Assembly: GCF_900141735.1 (NCBI RefSeq)
Contig: NZ_FQYO01000001.1
Span: 744,001-808,000 of the forward strand
Origin: Wenxinia saemankumensis
GTDB taxonomy: Bacteria > Pseudomonadota > Alphaproteobacteria > Rhodobacterales > Rhodobacteraceae
DNA: 64,000 nt
Direction of reading: 5' to 3'
This document shows, one piece after another, positions 34,276-43,772 of this stretch. The position numbers and the translations under genes were made by a program. Numbering within the stretch: position 1 is the first letter of the stretch; each line of letters opens with the position of its first letter. The notes under the pieces were generated by a model. The model did no database searches. It saw nothing but the letters and a program-made list of their open reading frames with translations, and was not told the DNA's origin.

Positions 34276-34970
34276 TCCCAGGGGCCCTCGATCACGGCGC
34301 GGGTCTCTTCCACGCCGATCTCCCAGATCGCGTGCATCTCGTCGTCGGGGCGCTGCGGCACGCCGCCGAAATTGCCGTCGCCGAGATAGGCGCGCACCCG
34401 CTCTGGATCCATCGCCCGCATCCGCTGCAGATCGATCATTGGCTTCTGCGTCCGGTCGTTCGCCTCGACCAGCCGCGTCCAGGGAAAGTTCTCCATCCAG
34501 CTGGCATGGCTGGCGACCGGGTCCGTCTCCTGCACCCTGGCCATCGTCCGGGGCGCGCTCCACCAGTTGTGGAACTTGACCGAGGTGCCCGGATGGTCGG
34601 CCATCCACTCGATGGCGAAGGCACCGGCGGGCGCGTTGCCGCCATGGCCGTTGACCATGACGATCCGGCGGAAGCCCTGCCGGTAAAGCCCGTCGAGAAT
34701 GTCGCGGATCACCGCGACATAGCTCTCGACGCGCAGCGAGATGGTCCCCGGATAGGCGGCGAAATAGGGCGTCAGGCCGTAGGGAAGGACAGGGAAGACC
34801 GGCACGCCCAGTGGCTCGGCAGCATCCACGGCGACCTTCTCGGCAAGGATCGAATCGACGCTCAGCGACAGGCCGGCATGCTGTTCCGTGCTGCCCAAGG
34901 GCAGGACGCAGAGGTCGTCGTCCTGGAGATAGGCCTCGACCTGTCCCCAGCTCATGTCGGAAATCTTCAT
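34272..34970 (-). CDS. Creatininase family amidohydrolase
   Basis: A 232-residue protein of the creatininase family. LPLGSTEQHAGLSLSVDS (about residue 23) supplies Glu, His and Asp metal ligands and VNGHGGNAPAG (about 108) the conserved GHGGN. Members open cyclic amides such as creatinine or act on related amides. With an amidase, an M20 peptidase and a peptide-type importer nearby, a cyclic or modified amino-acid amide is a likely substrate. It overlaps the GntR gene by ATGA. Confidence 0.88.
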   Translation of the reverse strand: MKISDMSWGQVEAYLQDDDLCVLPLGSTEQHAGLSLSVDSILAEKVAVDAAEPLGVPVFPVLPYGLTPYFAAYPGTISLRVESYVAVIRDILDGLYRQGFRRIVMVNGHGGNAPAGAFAIEWMADHPGTSVKFHNWWSAPRTMARVQETDPVASHASWMENFPWTRLVEANDRTQKPMIDLQRMRAMDPERVRAYLGDGNFGGVPQRPDDEMHAIWEIGVEETRAVIEGPWE

Positions 34971-35947
34971 CTGGCGTCCTTTCGTTCCGGTGCGTCTGCC
35001 TGCATCCGGTCCAGCAGCGGGCGGACCAGCCGGTCCACATCCGCCGGGTCGGGCACGTGGCGGTATTCGACATGAGTCGCGGCGGGCGCGCGTTCGGCCG
35101 CCGCCTCGGCGCCTGTGGACATCACGACGACGCTCCGCCCCTCGACCGTGGCGGCGACGTCGCCCGTCTCCATCTGCGTGACGGTCACGTCGGCGACATG
35201 CGGGGCGAAGCGGCGCACGCCCAGCTCCAGCACGGGCAGGTAATCGGCGAAGCGGGACACGACGGCGACCCGGGCCATCGGGTCGATCGAGGCGAGCGCC
35301 ATTCGCGTCTCCTCCGACGGGATGAAGCGCAGGGCGACGATGGGCGCGGCCGGCCCCAGCGCCTCGACCCGGCCGACCAGCGCGGCGAAGGTCAGGATGA
35401 TCTCCGCCTCGCGCAGCCTGTCCGCCGTCTCGGCCGGCACCTGGCCCGGCTGCACCCCCAGCGTGACCGCCCCGACCGAGGCCGCCTCTCCCAGCTGGGC
35501 GGCGATCCGGCGGGCGTAACTGCGGGTCGCGTCCTCGAACAGGCCGACCACGACGACGCGGGCGGGTCGGGCGCGGCCGGTCCGGCGCAGGATGCGGGCG
35601 GCGAAGAGCGCGGTCACGTCGTCGGCGCTCAGCCCCGCGTCGAGCGCCCGGTCGATGGCGGCGTCGAGGTCGGACCATACCCGGTCCGCGCCCGACGCGC
35701 CGAGGCGCGCCAGTGCGGAAGGGGCGACGAAGGTGCCGGAACCGGGCCGGCTCTCCACCAGCCCGGCCGCGCGCAGCTGGGCGTAGACCTTGCTGACGGT
35801 CATCGGCGCGACCCCGGCCTCGGCGGCCAGCTCGCGGACCGAGGGCAGCGCGTCGCCGGCGCCGAGCGAGCCGTCCGCAATCGAATGGACGATGCGGGCC
35901 CGCATGTCGGCCCGCGGTCGCGCCCTGTCCCCGTCCGTATCACCCAT
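34967..35947 (-). CDS. GntR family regulator with large ligand domain
   Basis: A 326-residue regulator. The N-terminal GntR winged helix covers about residues 13-80 (IVHSIADGSLGAGDALPSVRELAAEAGV, APMTVSKVYAQL). The rest (about 115-320) resembles a periplasmic-binding/LacI-like alpha-beta domain (ARVVVVGLFEDATRSYARRIAAQLGEAA). It is neither the FCD nor the MocR aminotransferase type. The start at 35947 is set by the HTH. It is the first gene of the catabolic unit and divergent from the Dpp-like importer, so it probably controls both. Confidence 0.85.
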   Translation of the reverse strand: MGDTDGDRARPRADMRARIVHSIADGSLGAGDALPSVRELAAEAGVAPMTVSKVYAQLRAAGLVESRPGSGTFVAPSALARLGASGADRVWSDLDAAIDRALDAGLSADDVTALFAARILRRTGRARPARVVVVGLFEDATRSYARRIAAQLGEAASVGAVTLGVQPGQVPAETADRLREAEIILTFAALVGRVEALGPAAPIVALRFIPSEETRMALASIDPMARVAVVSRFADYLPVLELGVRRFAPHVADVTVTQMETGDVAATVEGRSVVVMSTGAEAAAERAPAATHVEYRHVPDPADVDRLVRPLLDRMQADAPERKDAR

Positions 35948-36065
35948 CCCGCTGCCCCGTCCTTCATTTGTAGCACGATTTCCGGGCAGTGATCCCGAAA
36001 ACCCGGCCTTCTGGGTGAGACTAGCCACGAAATTTCGACGCGTCCAGCCAACTGCTCCATTGACT

Positions 36066-36076
36066 GAATACAATTC
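36066..36076. promoter_or_regulatory. Small inverted repeat in the GntR/Dpp divergent region
   Basis: GAAT-ACA-ATTC, in a low-GC patch 47 bases before the binding-protein start and 119 bases from the GntR start. It is a weak candidate operator, supported only by position and symmetry. Confidence 0.25.
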
Positions 36077-36122
36077 GTTTGCAACGCTTCTCCAAAATAG
36101 AACACTTCAACGGAGAGGAAGC

Positions 36123-37700
36123 ATGACCATTCTCAGGACCATGGCCGTCTCGGCCACCGCGCTGCTCGCCGCGACGCCCTTGCTCGCCCAGGAGCGCGGC
36201 GGCACGCTGACCTACGGCCGCTATGCGGACAGCCTGTTCCTCGATCCGGTGCTGAACGACGCCAATGTCGACATCTGGATCCTGTCGAACATGTACGACA
36301 CGCTCCTGCTGCCCTCCGAGGACGGCAGCGGCGTCGAGCCCGGCCTCGCCACCGGGTACGAGGTGTCCGAGGACGGCATGACGGTCACGCTGACGATGCG
36401 CGAGGACATCATGTTCTCGGACGGCAGCCCGATCACCACGGACGACGTGATCTGGTCGCTCGACCGCGCCCGCAACCCCGATAACGGCATCTGGAACTTC
36501 CTCCTGGCCTCGGTCAGCGAGGTCACCTCCCCCGAGGATGGGATGATCCGGATCAGCCTCAGCCAGCCCGACCCGGCCATCATTCCGGCGCTGACGGTCT
36601 TCAACTCCGCCATCATGCCGCAGGCCGCGTTCGAGGCGGCGGACGGCGAGACCGACGCCGAGAAGGCCGAGGCCTTCGCGCAGAACCCGGTCGGCTCGGG
36701 CGCCTTCGTGCTGGAGAGCTGGGATCGCGGCTCGGAAATGCACCTGGTGCGCAACGAATACTACTGGGCAGACGGCGAGGACGGCGAGAAGCTGCCCTAT
36801 CTCGACGCGATCACCTTCGAAGTGATCCCCGACGACGCCACCCGGATCCTGCGCCTCCAGTCGGGCGAGCTGGACGGGGCCGAGATGATCCCCTTCGCAC
36901 GGGTGCAGGAACTGCAGAACGACCCGAACATCACGATGGAGCTCTTTCCCTCGACCTACGTCCATTACATCACGATGAACGTGCGGGACGAGATCGGAGG
37001 AGAGGACAACCCGCTGTCCGACCCGCTGGTGCGCGAGGCGATGAACTACGCCACCAACAAGGAAGCGATCATCCAGACCGTCACCTTCGGCGTCGGCACC
37101 CCGATGGAAAGCTACATGTCGATGGCGACCCCGCTCGCCTCGGGGGACGGCCCGCTCTATCCCTACGACCTGGAACGGGCGCAGGAGCTGATGGCGCAAT
37201 CCGGGTATCCGGACGGCTTCAGCACCTCGATCCTCGCGCTTGCGGGCAACCAGGACGACATCGGCATCTCGACCGCGCTGCAGCAGATGTGGGGCCAGAT
37301 CGGCATCGACCTCGAGATCCAGCAGGTCGACAACGCGACCCGCACCGAGGAGTACCGCAACGGCACCTTCGACATGCGCGTCGCGGGCTGGACCAACGAC
37401 ATCGCCGATCCGGGCCAGATCACGTCCTATTTCGCCTATTCGCCGACCATCGACGCCCTCCATTCGGGCTGGATGAACGAGGAGGTCGACAGCCTGTTCG
37501 AGGCGAGCCAGAGCGAGATCGACGTCGCCACCCGGACCGAGCAATACGCCCGGATCCAGGAGATCTTCAACACGACGGGGCCGATCGTCCCGCTCTACGA
37601 GACGCCCTACCCGGTCGCGCTGCAGAACGACGTCCACGGCTTCGTGCAGATCCCGCTCGGCAACAACATCTTCCGCGGCGCCTGGATCGAGCAGGAATAA
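36123..37700 (+). CDS. Peptide/nickel-family ABC transporter substrate-binding protein
   Basis: A 525-residue SBP_bac_5 protein. A signal peptide is cleaved near PLLAQ-ER (about residue 23), then GGTLTYGRYADSLFLDPV. The MFSDGSPITTDDVIWSLDR motif lies near residue 98 and NPVGSGAFVLESW near 185. It captures a peptide-like or other polar solute for the permease encoded next. The ATG follows GGAGAGGAAGC. GC is high and codon use matches its neighbours. Confidence 0.92.
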   Translation: MTILRTMAVSATALLAATPLLAQERGGTLTYGRYADSLFLDPVLNDANVDIWILSNMYDTLLLPSEDGSGVEPGLATGYEVSEDGMTVTLTMREDIMFSDGSPITTDDVIWSLDRARNPDNGIWNFLLASVSEVTSPEDGMIRISLSQPDPAIIPALTVFNSAIMPQAAFEAADGETDAEKAEAFAQNPVGSGAFVLESWDRGSEMHLVRNEYYWADGEDGEKLPYLDAITFEVIPDDATRILRLQSGELDGAEMIPFARVQELQNDPNITMELFPSTYVHYITMNVRDEIGGEDNPLSDPLVREAMNYATNKEAIIQTVTFGVGTPMESYMSMATPLASGDGPLYPYDLERAQELMAQSGYPDGFSTSILALAGNQDDIGISTALQQMWGQIGIDLEIQQVDNATRTEEYRNGTFDMRVAGWTNDIADPGQITSYFAYSPTIDALHSGWMNEEVDSLFEASQSEIDVATRTEQYARIQEIFNTTGPIVPLYETPYPVALQNDVHGFVQIPLGNNIFRGAWIEQE

Positions 37701-37785
37701 GCGCCCTCCGGCAGGGGCCCTTTCCCGGGGCCCCCGCCCATCCTCCCGGGCAGACCCCGGACGAAAGGTCCCCCTCCCCTTGTCG

Positions 37786-38718
37786 ATGCCCGAATTCATC
37801 GCGCGCCGCCTGGTGCAACTGATCCCGACGCTGATCTTCATCCTCGTGGTCGTCTTCGTCCTCGTGCGGCTGCTGCCGGGCGACCCGGCAAGCGCCGTGC
37901 TGGGCGACCGCGCGCTCGACGCCGACGTCGAACGGATCAACCGCGAACTGGGGCTCGACCGGTCGATCCCGGTGCAGTTCTGGGTCTTCGTGAAGTCCTT
38001 CCTGACCGGCGATCTCGGCAACTCGATCTCGCTGCGGATCCCGGTCACGCAGCTGATCGCCGACCGGCTGCCGATCACCATGCTGCTGACGCTGATGGCC
38101 GCCGCGATCGCCCTGATCATCGCCATTCCGCTGGCCTTCGTCGCGGCCCTCCGGCGCGAGCGGCTGCCCGACACGCTGATCCGCGGCGGCTTCCAGGTGG
38201 GGCTGTCGATGCCGGTCTTCTACATCGGTCTCGTGCTGCTGACCGTCTTCGGCGCGAACCTGCGCTGGTTCCCCGTCGGCGGCTACGGGGATACGTTCCC
38301 GGAGCACCTCTACCACCTGTTCCTGCCCGCCGTGACGCTGGCCCTGTCGCTGTCGGCGATCCTTATGCGCAACCTGCGTGCCGCGATCATCGAGGTGCTG
38401 GACGCCGACTACGTCACCTTCGCCCGGTCCAAGGGGCTTCGGACCCGGCTCATCCTGTTCCGTCACATCCTGCGCAATGCGCTGATCTCGACGCTGGCGC
38501 TGTTCGGCCTGTCGATCGGCACGCTTCTGGGCGGGGCGGTCATCACCGAGACCGTCTTCGCCATTCCCGGCGCCGGGCGGCTGATGGTCGACAGCATCTA
38601 CGGCCGTGATTACCCGGTCGTGCAGGGGCTGACCGTGACGCTGGCCGTCGTCGTCTCGATCACCTTCCTGCTGACCGACCTGCTGCAGGCCTGGCTCGAC
38701 CCGCGGGTGACGAAATGA
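37786..38718 (+). CDS. Dpp-like ABC transporter permease (DppB type)
   Basis: A 310-residue permease with six helices. The N-terminal ARRLVQLIPTLIFILVVVFVLVR helix is followed by LLPGDPASAVLGDRA, the DppB signature, and the EAA loop is DYVTFARSKGLRTRLILFRHILRNA (within about residues 207-231; positions given for the longer motif). The ATG at 37786 is preferred; a TTG two codons upstream is possible. It overlaps the DppC-type gene by ATGA. Confidence 0.9.
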   Translation: MPEFIARRLVQLIPTLIFILVVVFVLVRLLPGDPASAVLGDRALDADVERINRELGLDRSIPVQFWVFVKSFLTGDLGNSISLRIPVTQLIADRLPITMLLTLMAAAIALIIAIPLAFVAALRRERLPDTLIRGGFQVGLSMPVFYIGLVLLTVFGANLRWFPVGGYGDTFPEHLYHLFLPAVTLALSLSAILMRNLRAAIIEVLDADYVTFARSKGLRTRLILFRHILRNALISTLALFGLSIGTLLGGAVITETVFAIPGAGRLMVDSIYGRDYPVVQGLTVTLAVVVSITFLLTDLLQAWLDPRVTK

Positions 38719-39584
38719 GCGAGAGCGCCCAGCCCGAAGCCGCGGACGCCGCGCGCCGGTCGGTCCGACTGCCCCGTCCGGGGCATCTGCCCCTGCCGTT
38801 CATCGGCGGTGCGCTGATCCTCGGCCTGTCGGTCTTCGTCGCAGCCTTTCCGGGGCTCTTCGCCCCCTACGACCCGCTCGCCTTCGACTACAACGCCGTC
38901 CTGCAGGGGCCGAGCGCGGCGCATCCGTTCGGCACCGACAATTTCGGGCGGGACGTCCTGTCCCGGGTCATCCACGCCTACACGATCGACATGCAGATCG
39001 CGATCTTCGCGACGATCTTTCCCTTCGTCTTCGGCACCGCCGTGGGCGCCCTGGTCGGCTATGCGGGCGGGATCGCCGAGACGATCTTTGGCCGCGTCGT
39101 CGACGCCGTCATCACCTTCCCCTTCCTCGTGCTGGTGATCGCCATCGTCAGCGTGCTCGGTCCCGGCCTCGGCAACATGTACATCGCCGTCGGCCTGGTC
39201 GGATGGGTGTTCTACGCGCGGATCACGGCGGCGGAGGTGCGGGTGCAGAAACGGCTCGACTACGCCGATGCCGGCCGCGCGATGGGCTACACCCATGCGC
39301 GCATCATCTTCCGCCACCTGCTGCCGAACGCGATCACGCCGGCGATCGTCTACTGGATGACGGACATGGCGCTGGCGATCCTGCTCGGCTCGTCGCTCGG
39401 CTATCTCGGCCTCGGCGCGCAGCCGCCGGCGGCGGAATGGGGCGTGCAGATCGCGGAGGCCAAGAACTTCATGTCGACGGCCTGGTGGATGGGCGTCTTT
39501 CCCGGCCTCGCCATCGTCGTGACCGGCCTCGGCTTCTCGCTCCTCGGCGACGGGCTGGCAGAACTGCTGAGGACGCGGCGATGA
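38715..39584 (+). CDS. Dpp-like ABC transporter permease (DppC type)
   Basis: A 289-residue permease. HPFGTDNFGRDVLSRVIHA (about residue 75) is the DppC signature. The EAA loop is around residues 178-200 (YADAGRAMGYTHARIIFRHL), and GSSLGYLGLGAQPPAAEWG follows near 226. Start and stop overlap its neighbours by ATGA. Confidence 0.92.
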   Translation: MSESAQPEAADAARRSVRLPRPGHLPLPFIGGALILGLSVFVAAFPGLFAPYDPLAFDYNAVLQGPSAAHPFGTDNFGRDVLSRVIHAYTIDMQIAIFATIFPFVFGTAVGALVGYAGGIAETIFGRVVDAVITFPFLVLVIAIVSVLGPGLGNMYIAVGLVGWVFYARITAAEVRVQKRLDYADAGRAMGYTHARIIFRHLLPNAITPAIVYWMTDMALAILLGSSLGYLGLGAQPPAAEWGVQIAEAKNFMSTAWWMGVFPGLAIVVTGLGFSLLGDGLAELLRTRR

Positions 39585-40564
39585 GCCTTCTTCGCGTGCG
39601 CGATCTCACCGCCACCTTCGGGGCGGGGGCCAGCCGGCTGACGGCGGTGAACCGCGTCAGCTTCGACGTGGCGCAGGGCGAGGTACTGGGCCTCGTCGGA
39701 GAGAGCGGATCGGGCAAGTCCGTGACCCTGCGGGCGCTCCTGCGCCTGCTGCCGGTGGGCGGCGCGGTATCGGGGCGGGTCGAGTGGGAGGGGCGCGACC
39801 TCGTCACGGCCGGCGACCGCGAGCTGCGGGCGGTGCGCGGCCGCCAGATCTCGATGATCTTCCAGGAGCCGATGACCTCGCTGAACCCGGTCCTGCCCGT
39901 CCGTGTGCAGATCGAGGAGAACCTGCGCGCCCATACGGGCCTGCGCGGCCGCGCCCGTACCGCCCGGGCGAAGGAGCTGCTGGATCTCGTCGGCATCCCC
40001 GATGCCGGGCGGCGGCTGGACGAGTTCCCGCACCAGTTCTCGGGCGGCATGCGACAGCGCGTGATGATCGCCATCGCGCTCGCTTCCGAGCCGCGGCTGC
40101 TGCTCGCGGACGAGCCCACGACCGCGCTCGACGTCACGATCCAGGACCAGATCCTCAAGCTGATCCTCGACCTGAAGGACCAGCTGGGGATGAGCGTCGT
40201 GCTCGTGACCCATGACTTGGGCGTCGTCGCCGAGACCTGCGACCGGATGGCGGTGATGTATGCCGGCCGGATCGTCGAGACGGGCAGCGTCACCGACGTC
40301 TTCGCCCGCCCGGCCCATGCCTACACGGCGGGTCTCATGGCCTCGGTCCCGCGGGCCAGCGCGGCGCGGTCGGTGCTGCATTCGATCGAGGGCACGCCGC
40401 CGCAGCTGGACCGGGTGCCGCCCGGCTGCGCGTTCCATCCGCGCTGCCGCTTCGCCACCGACATCTGCCGCCGCGACGTGCCGGCGCTGGAGCCGCGGGT
40501 CGGCGAAAGATTGTCGGCCTGCCACCATGCGGACGCCGTCGCCGCGGAAGGAAGCCCGGTATGA
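39581..40564 (+). CDS. Dpp-like ABC transporter ATPase (DppD type)
   Basis: A 327-residue ABC ATPase with the C-terminal oligopeptide-transporter extension. Walker A GESGSGKS (about residue 42), QEPMTSLNP Q-loop (about 98), signature FSGGMRQR (about 153), Walker B LLLADEP (about 175), switch His in VTHDLGV (about 208). The C-terminal CxxHPRC-type region (PPGCAFHPRCRFATDIC, about 286) holds Cys residues that in DppD-like proteins ligate an iron-sulfur cluster. Confidence 0.93.
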   Translation: MSLLRVRDLTATFGAGASRLTAVNRVSFDVAQGEVLGLVGESGSGKSVTLRALLRLLPVGGAVSGRVEWEGRDLVTAGDRELRAVRGRQISMIFQEPMTSLNPVLPVRVQIEENLRAHTGLRGRARTARAKELLDLVGIPDAGRRLDEFPHQFSGGMRQRVMIAIALASEPRLLLADEPTTALDVTIQDQILKLILDLKDQLGMSVVLVTHDLGVVAETCDRMAVMYAGRIVETGSVTDVFARPAHAYTAGLMASVPRASAARSVLHSIEGTPPQLDRVPPGCAFHPRCRFATDICRRDVPALEPRVGERLSACHHADAVAAEGSPV

Positions 40565-41559
40565 GCGAGACCGTCCTGAGCGTCGAGGACGTCCGCAAGG
40601 ACTTCCCCATCACCCGCGGCGTGCTGGAGCGGCTGCGCGGCCGGCCGCAGCGTGCGGTCCACGCCCTGAACGGCGTCAGTCTGGAGGTGAAGCGGGGCGA
40701 GACGCTGGGCATCGTCGGCGAGAGCGGGTGCGGCAAGTCCACCCTCGCCCGCTGCCTCGTGCGCCTCCTCGACCTCGACGGCGGGCGCATCGTCCACGAG
40801 GGGACCGACGTGTCGGGCCTGACCGGGCCGGACCGGCGCGCGTTCAACCGCCGGGTCCAGATGATCTTCCAGGATCCCTATTCGTCCCTGAACCCCCGCA
40901 TGTCCGTCCGCCAGATCCTGACCGAGGCGATGCGCGTCCACGACATGCGCCCCGCCGCCGAGATCCCCGCCCGGATCGAGGAGCTCCTGGACCTCGTCCG
41001 CCTGCCCGCCGGATCGGCCGACAAGCGGCCGCACGAATTCTCGGGCGGCCAGCGCCAGCGGATCGGCATCGCCCGCGCCCTCTGCGTCGAGCCCGAGGTG
41101 CTGGTGGCGGACGAGCTGGTCAGCGCGCTGGACGTGAGCGTGCAGGCGCAGGTCGTGAACCTGCTGCTGGAACTGCAGGAGCGGCTGCACCTCACCGTCG
41201 TCTTCGTTGCCCACGACCTGCGGCTGGTGCGGCACATCTCGCACCGGGTCGCGGTCATGTACCTGGGCAAGGTCGTCGAGGTCGCCGAGGCGGAGGAGCT
41301 GTTCGAGCGCCCCCGCCACCCCTATACGCAGGCCCTTCTCCATGCCGCGCCGTCGCTCGACCCCGCCCAGCGGACCCGCGCCGTCGCCGCCAGGGGCGAG
41401 CTGCCCAGCCCCATCGACCTGCCCTCGGGCTGCCTGTTCCGGACCCGTTGCCCGCATGCCTTCGACCGCTGCGTGGTCGAGGAACCCGCCCTCACCCCGC
41501 GCGGGACCGGCCATGTCGCCGCCTGCCATATCGACGCCCCCGTCTTCGAGGCCTCCTGA
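40561..41559 (+). CDS. Dpp-like ABC transporter ATPase (DppF type)
   Basis: A 332-residue ABC ATPase. Walker A GESGCGKST (about residue 55), QDPYSSLNPR Q-loop (about 104), signature FSGGQRQR (about 160), Walker B VLVADEL (about 182; Pro replaced by Leu after Glu), switch His in VAHDLRL (about 217). The C-terminal GCLFRTRCPHAFDRC motif is present. It is followed directly, with no gap, by the M32 carboxypeptidase gene, so peptide uptake and cleavage are likely linked. Confidence 0.92.
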   Translation: MSETVLSVEDVRKDFPITRGVLERLRGRPQRAVHALNGVSLEVKRGETLGIVGESGCGKSTLARCLVRLLDLDGGRIVHEGTDVSGLTGPDRRAFNRRVQMIFQDPYSSLNPRMSVRQILTEAMRVHDMRPAAEIPARIEELLDLVRLPAGSADKRPHEFSGGQRQRIGIARALCVEPEVLVADELVSALDVSVQAQVVNLLLELQERLHLTVVFVAHDLRLVRHISHRVAVMYLGKVVEVAEAEELFERPRHPYTQALLHAAPSLDPAQRTRAVAARGELPSPIDLPSGCLFRTRCPHAFDRCVVEEPALTPRGTGHVAACHIDAPVFEAS

Positions 41560-43068
41560 ATGTCCTATGCCGCCTTCCGTGCCGAGATCGGCCGGATCAA
41601 CGACCTGCTCTGCGTGATGAACCTCGCCGACTGGGATTCCCGCGTGACGATGCCCCCGGGCGGCACCGATGCCCGTGCTGACCAGATGGCGACGCTGACC
41701 GGCCTCGCCCGCGGCATGGCCACCGGCGACGCCCTCGCCCGCGCCATCGACGGCGCGAAGGATGAGCTGCACGACGGCGATCCCCGCCTCGCTGAGGTGG
41801 AGCAGGCCGAGCGCGAACGGGCGATCCTCACCGCCGTGCCGGCCGAGATCACCGAGGAGATGGCGGGGCTGAAGGCCCGGGCCCATGCCGCCTGGGCCGA
41901 GGCGCGGGCGAGCAGCGACTTCGCCGCCTACGCGCCGGTGCTGCGCCGGATGATGGAGCTGAACCGCCGCATCGCCGAGGCGATCGGCCATGACGGCCAT
42001 CCCTACGACGCGATGGTGTCCCGCTTCGAGCCGGGCATGACATGGGCACGGCTGCAGGAGGTCTACACCGCGCTGAAGGACGGCATCGCGCCCCTCCTCG
42101 ACAAGGCCCTCGCCGCCGAGCCCGCCCGGGCCGACATCCTCACCCGCCCCTTCCCCGTGGCGCAGCAGCGCGCCTTCGGCCTGAGCATGGCGCAGCGCAT
42201 GGGCTACGACATGGCGCGCGGCCGGCTCGACGATACCGCCCATCCGTTCGAGATCAGCCAGACCCGCGGCGACGTGCGGATCACCTCGCGCTTCCGCGAC
42301 GAATGGCATCCGGGCGGCACCTTCGCGATGTGGCACGAGGTGGGGCACGCGATGTACGAGCAGAACATCGCCCCCGAGCACACCCGCACGATCTGGGCCA
42401 CCGACCTCGTCAACCTCTACGCCGTCGGCGGCGCCTCGTTCGGGATGCACGAGGCGCAGAGCCGGATGTGGGAGAACCGCGTCGGCCGGTCCGAACGGTT
42501 CTGGGAGCTGCATTTCGACGAGTTGAAGGCCGCCTTCCCCGACCAACTGGCAGACGTCTCGGCCCGCGACTACTGGCGCGCCGTGAACGCCCCGCGCCCC
42601 GACTTCATCCGCGTCGAGGCGGACGAGCTGACCTACGATCTGCACATCATCCTGCGCTCGGGGATCGAGGCGGACCTCGTGGCCGGCGACCTCGACGTGG
42701 CCGACCTGCCGGGCGTCTGGAACGAGAGGTTCCGCGACCTGCTGGGGCTGGCGGTGCCGGACGACACGCGCGGCTGCCTGCAGGACGTCCATTGGGCCCA
42801 CGGCTACCTCGGCAGCTTTCCGACCTACACGCTGGGCAACATCATGTCCTCGCAGCTCTTCGCCGCCGCGCAGGACGCGCCCGGCGTCACGGACGGGCTG
42901 GAGGCGGGCGACTACGCCCCGCTCTTCGACTTCATGGCCGCGAACGTCTGGGCCCACGGGCGCTCGTCGTCCCCTGACCGGACCCTGCGCCGGGTGACGG
43001 GCGGACCGCTCGACCCCGCGCCCTACCTCGCCGACCTGACCGCCAAGGTGGAAAGCTTCGCGGCATGA
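41560..43068 (+). CDS. M32 family carboxypeptidase (Taq type)
   Basis: A 502-residue zinc carboxypeptidase. The HExxH site is MWHEVGHAMYEQN (about residue 261). Other M32 hallmarks are HPFEISQTRGDVRITSRF (about 228, with the HPF and DxRxT elements) and HEAQSRMWENRVGRS (about 297) with the third ligand region. It removes C-terminal residues from peptides in the cytoplasm. Its ATG follows the DppF stop without a gap, so it is part of the importer unit. Confidence 0.94.
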   Translation: MSYAAFRAEIGRINDLLCVMNLADWDSRVTMPPGGTDARADQMATLTGLARGMATGDALARAIDGAKDELHDGDPRLAEVEQAERERAILTAVPAEITEEMAGLKARAHAAWAEARASSDFAAYAPVLRRMMELNRRIAEAIGHDGHPYDAMVSRFEPGMTWARLQEVYTALKDGIAPLLDKALAAEPARADILTRPFPVAQQRAFGLSMAQRMGYDMARGRLDDTAHPFEISQTRGDVRITSRFRDEWHPGGTFAMWHEVGHAMYEQNIAPEHTRTIWATDLVNLYAVGGASFGMHEAQSRMWENRVGRSERFWELHFDELKAAFPDQLADVSARDYWRAVNAPRPDFIRVEADELTYDLHIILRSGIEADLVAGDLDVADLPGVWNERFRDLLGLAVPDDTRGCLQDVHWAHGYLGSFPTYTLGNIMSSQLFAAAQDAPGVTDGLEAGDYAPLFDFMAANVWAHGRSSSPDRTLRRVTGGPLDPAPYLADLTAKVESFAA

Positions 43069-43559
43069 CCCTTGCCCCGCAGGACCCCATCGTCACGGCC
43101 GATCTCTATGACGACCACCACAAGCGGGTGGAGGTGATCGACCTGCAGTTCCGCAGTTTCGGCGGCGTGGAGACGTTCTTCGGCCCCGCGGCGGTGCTGG
43201 AGACCCACCACGACCACGAACCCGTTCTCGCCGCGCTGTCCGAGCCGGGCAAGGCCCGCGTGCTCGTCGTGGCCGCGCAGGGCTCGCTCACGGTCGGCGT
43301 CATGGGCGACCGGCTGGCGGCGCGCGCCGTCGAGAACGGCTGGCGCGGCGTCATCGTCGACGGCGCCATCCGCGACAGCCTCGGGATGGAGCCCCTGCCC
43401 CTCGGGGTGCGCGCCCGCGGCACGACCGCTCGCCGGGGCTGGGCGCCGGGCCCCTCGCGGCGCGGTGGCCCGGTCACGATCGGCGGTGTCCAGATCCGCG
43501 ACGGCGACTGGATCTATGCAGATCGCGACGCGGTGATGCGATCGCACGAGCCGCTCTAG
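43065..43559 (+). CDS. RraA-like / HMG-aldolase family protein
   Basis: A 164-residue RraA-family protein. MGDRLAARAVENGWRGVIVDGAIRDSLGM (about residues 79-107, motif described by position) contains the GDRLA substrate loop and the DGAIRD with the Arg/Asp pair that binds substrate and metal in HMG/CHA aldolases. In a catabolic operon an aldolase or decarboxylase on an oxoacid is more likely than the RNase E inhibitor role. It overlaps the M32 gene by ATGA and ends the unit. Confidence 0.85.
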   Translation: MTLAPQDPIVTADLYDDHHKRVEVIDLQFRSFGGVETFFGPAAVLETHHDHEPVLAALSEPGKARVLVVAAQGSLTVGVMGDRLAARAVENGWRGVIVDGAIRDSLGMEPLPLGVRARGTTARRGWAPGPSRRGGPVTIGGVQIRDGDWIYADRDAVMRSHEPL

Positions 43560-43772
43560 GTCCGGCCGGCCCGTGCAGGGTCGCGCGCTGCGGATCCCTC
43601 GGCGTGCCATGCCGCTCCGGGGCCCCTGTCGACGCCGCACATGCAACGGCATTCGAAAGCGCGGACAACCGGCCGCGCCCGGCGCCCACCACCGGAGCGA
43701 GGGGAAAGTTCGGGCCGCGGGGTGCGGGCAATGCCGCAGATCAGGCGAGAGCCGCCGCGCCGCAAGGCGATG

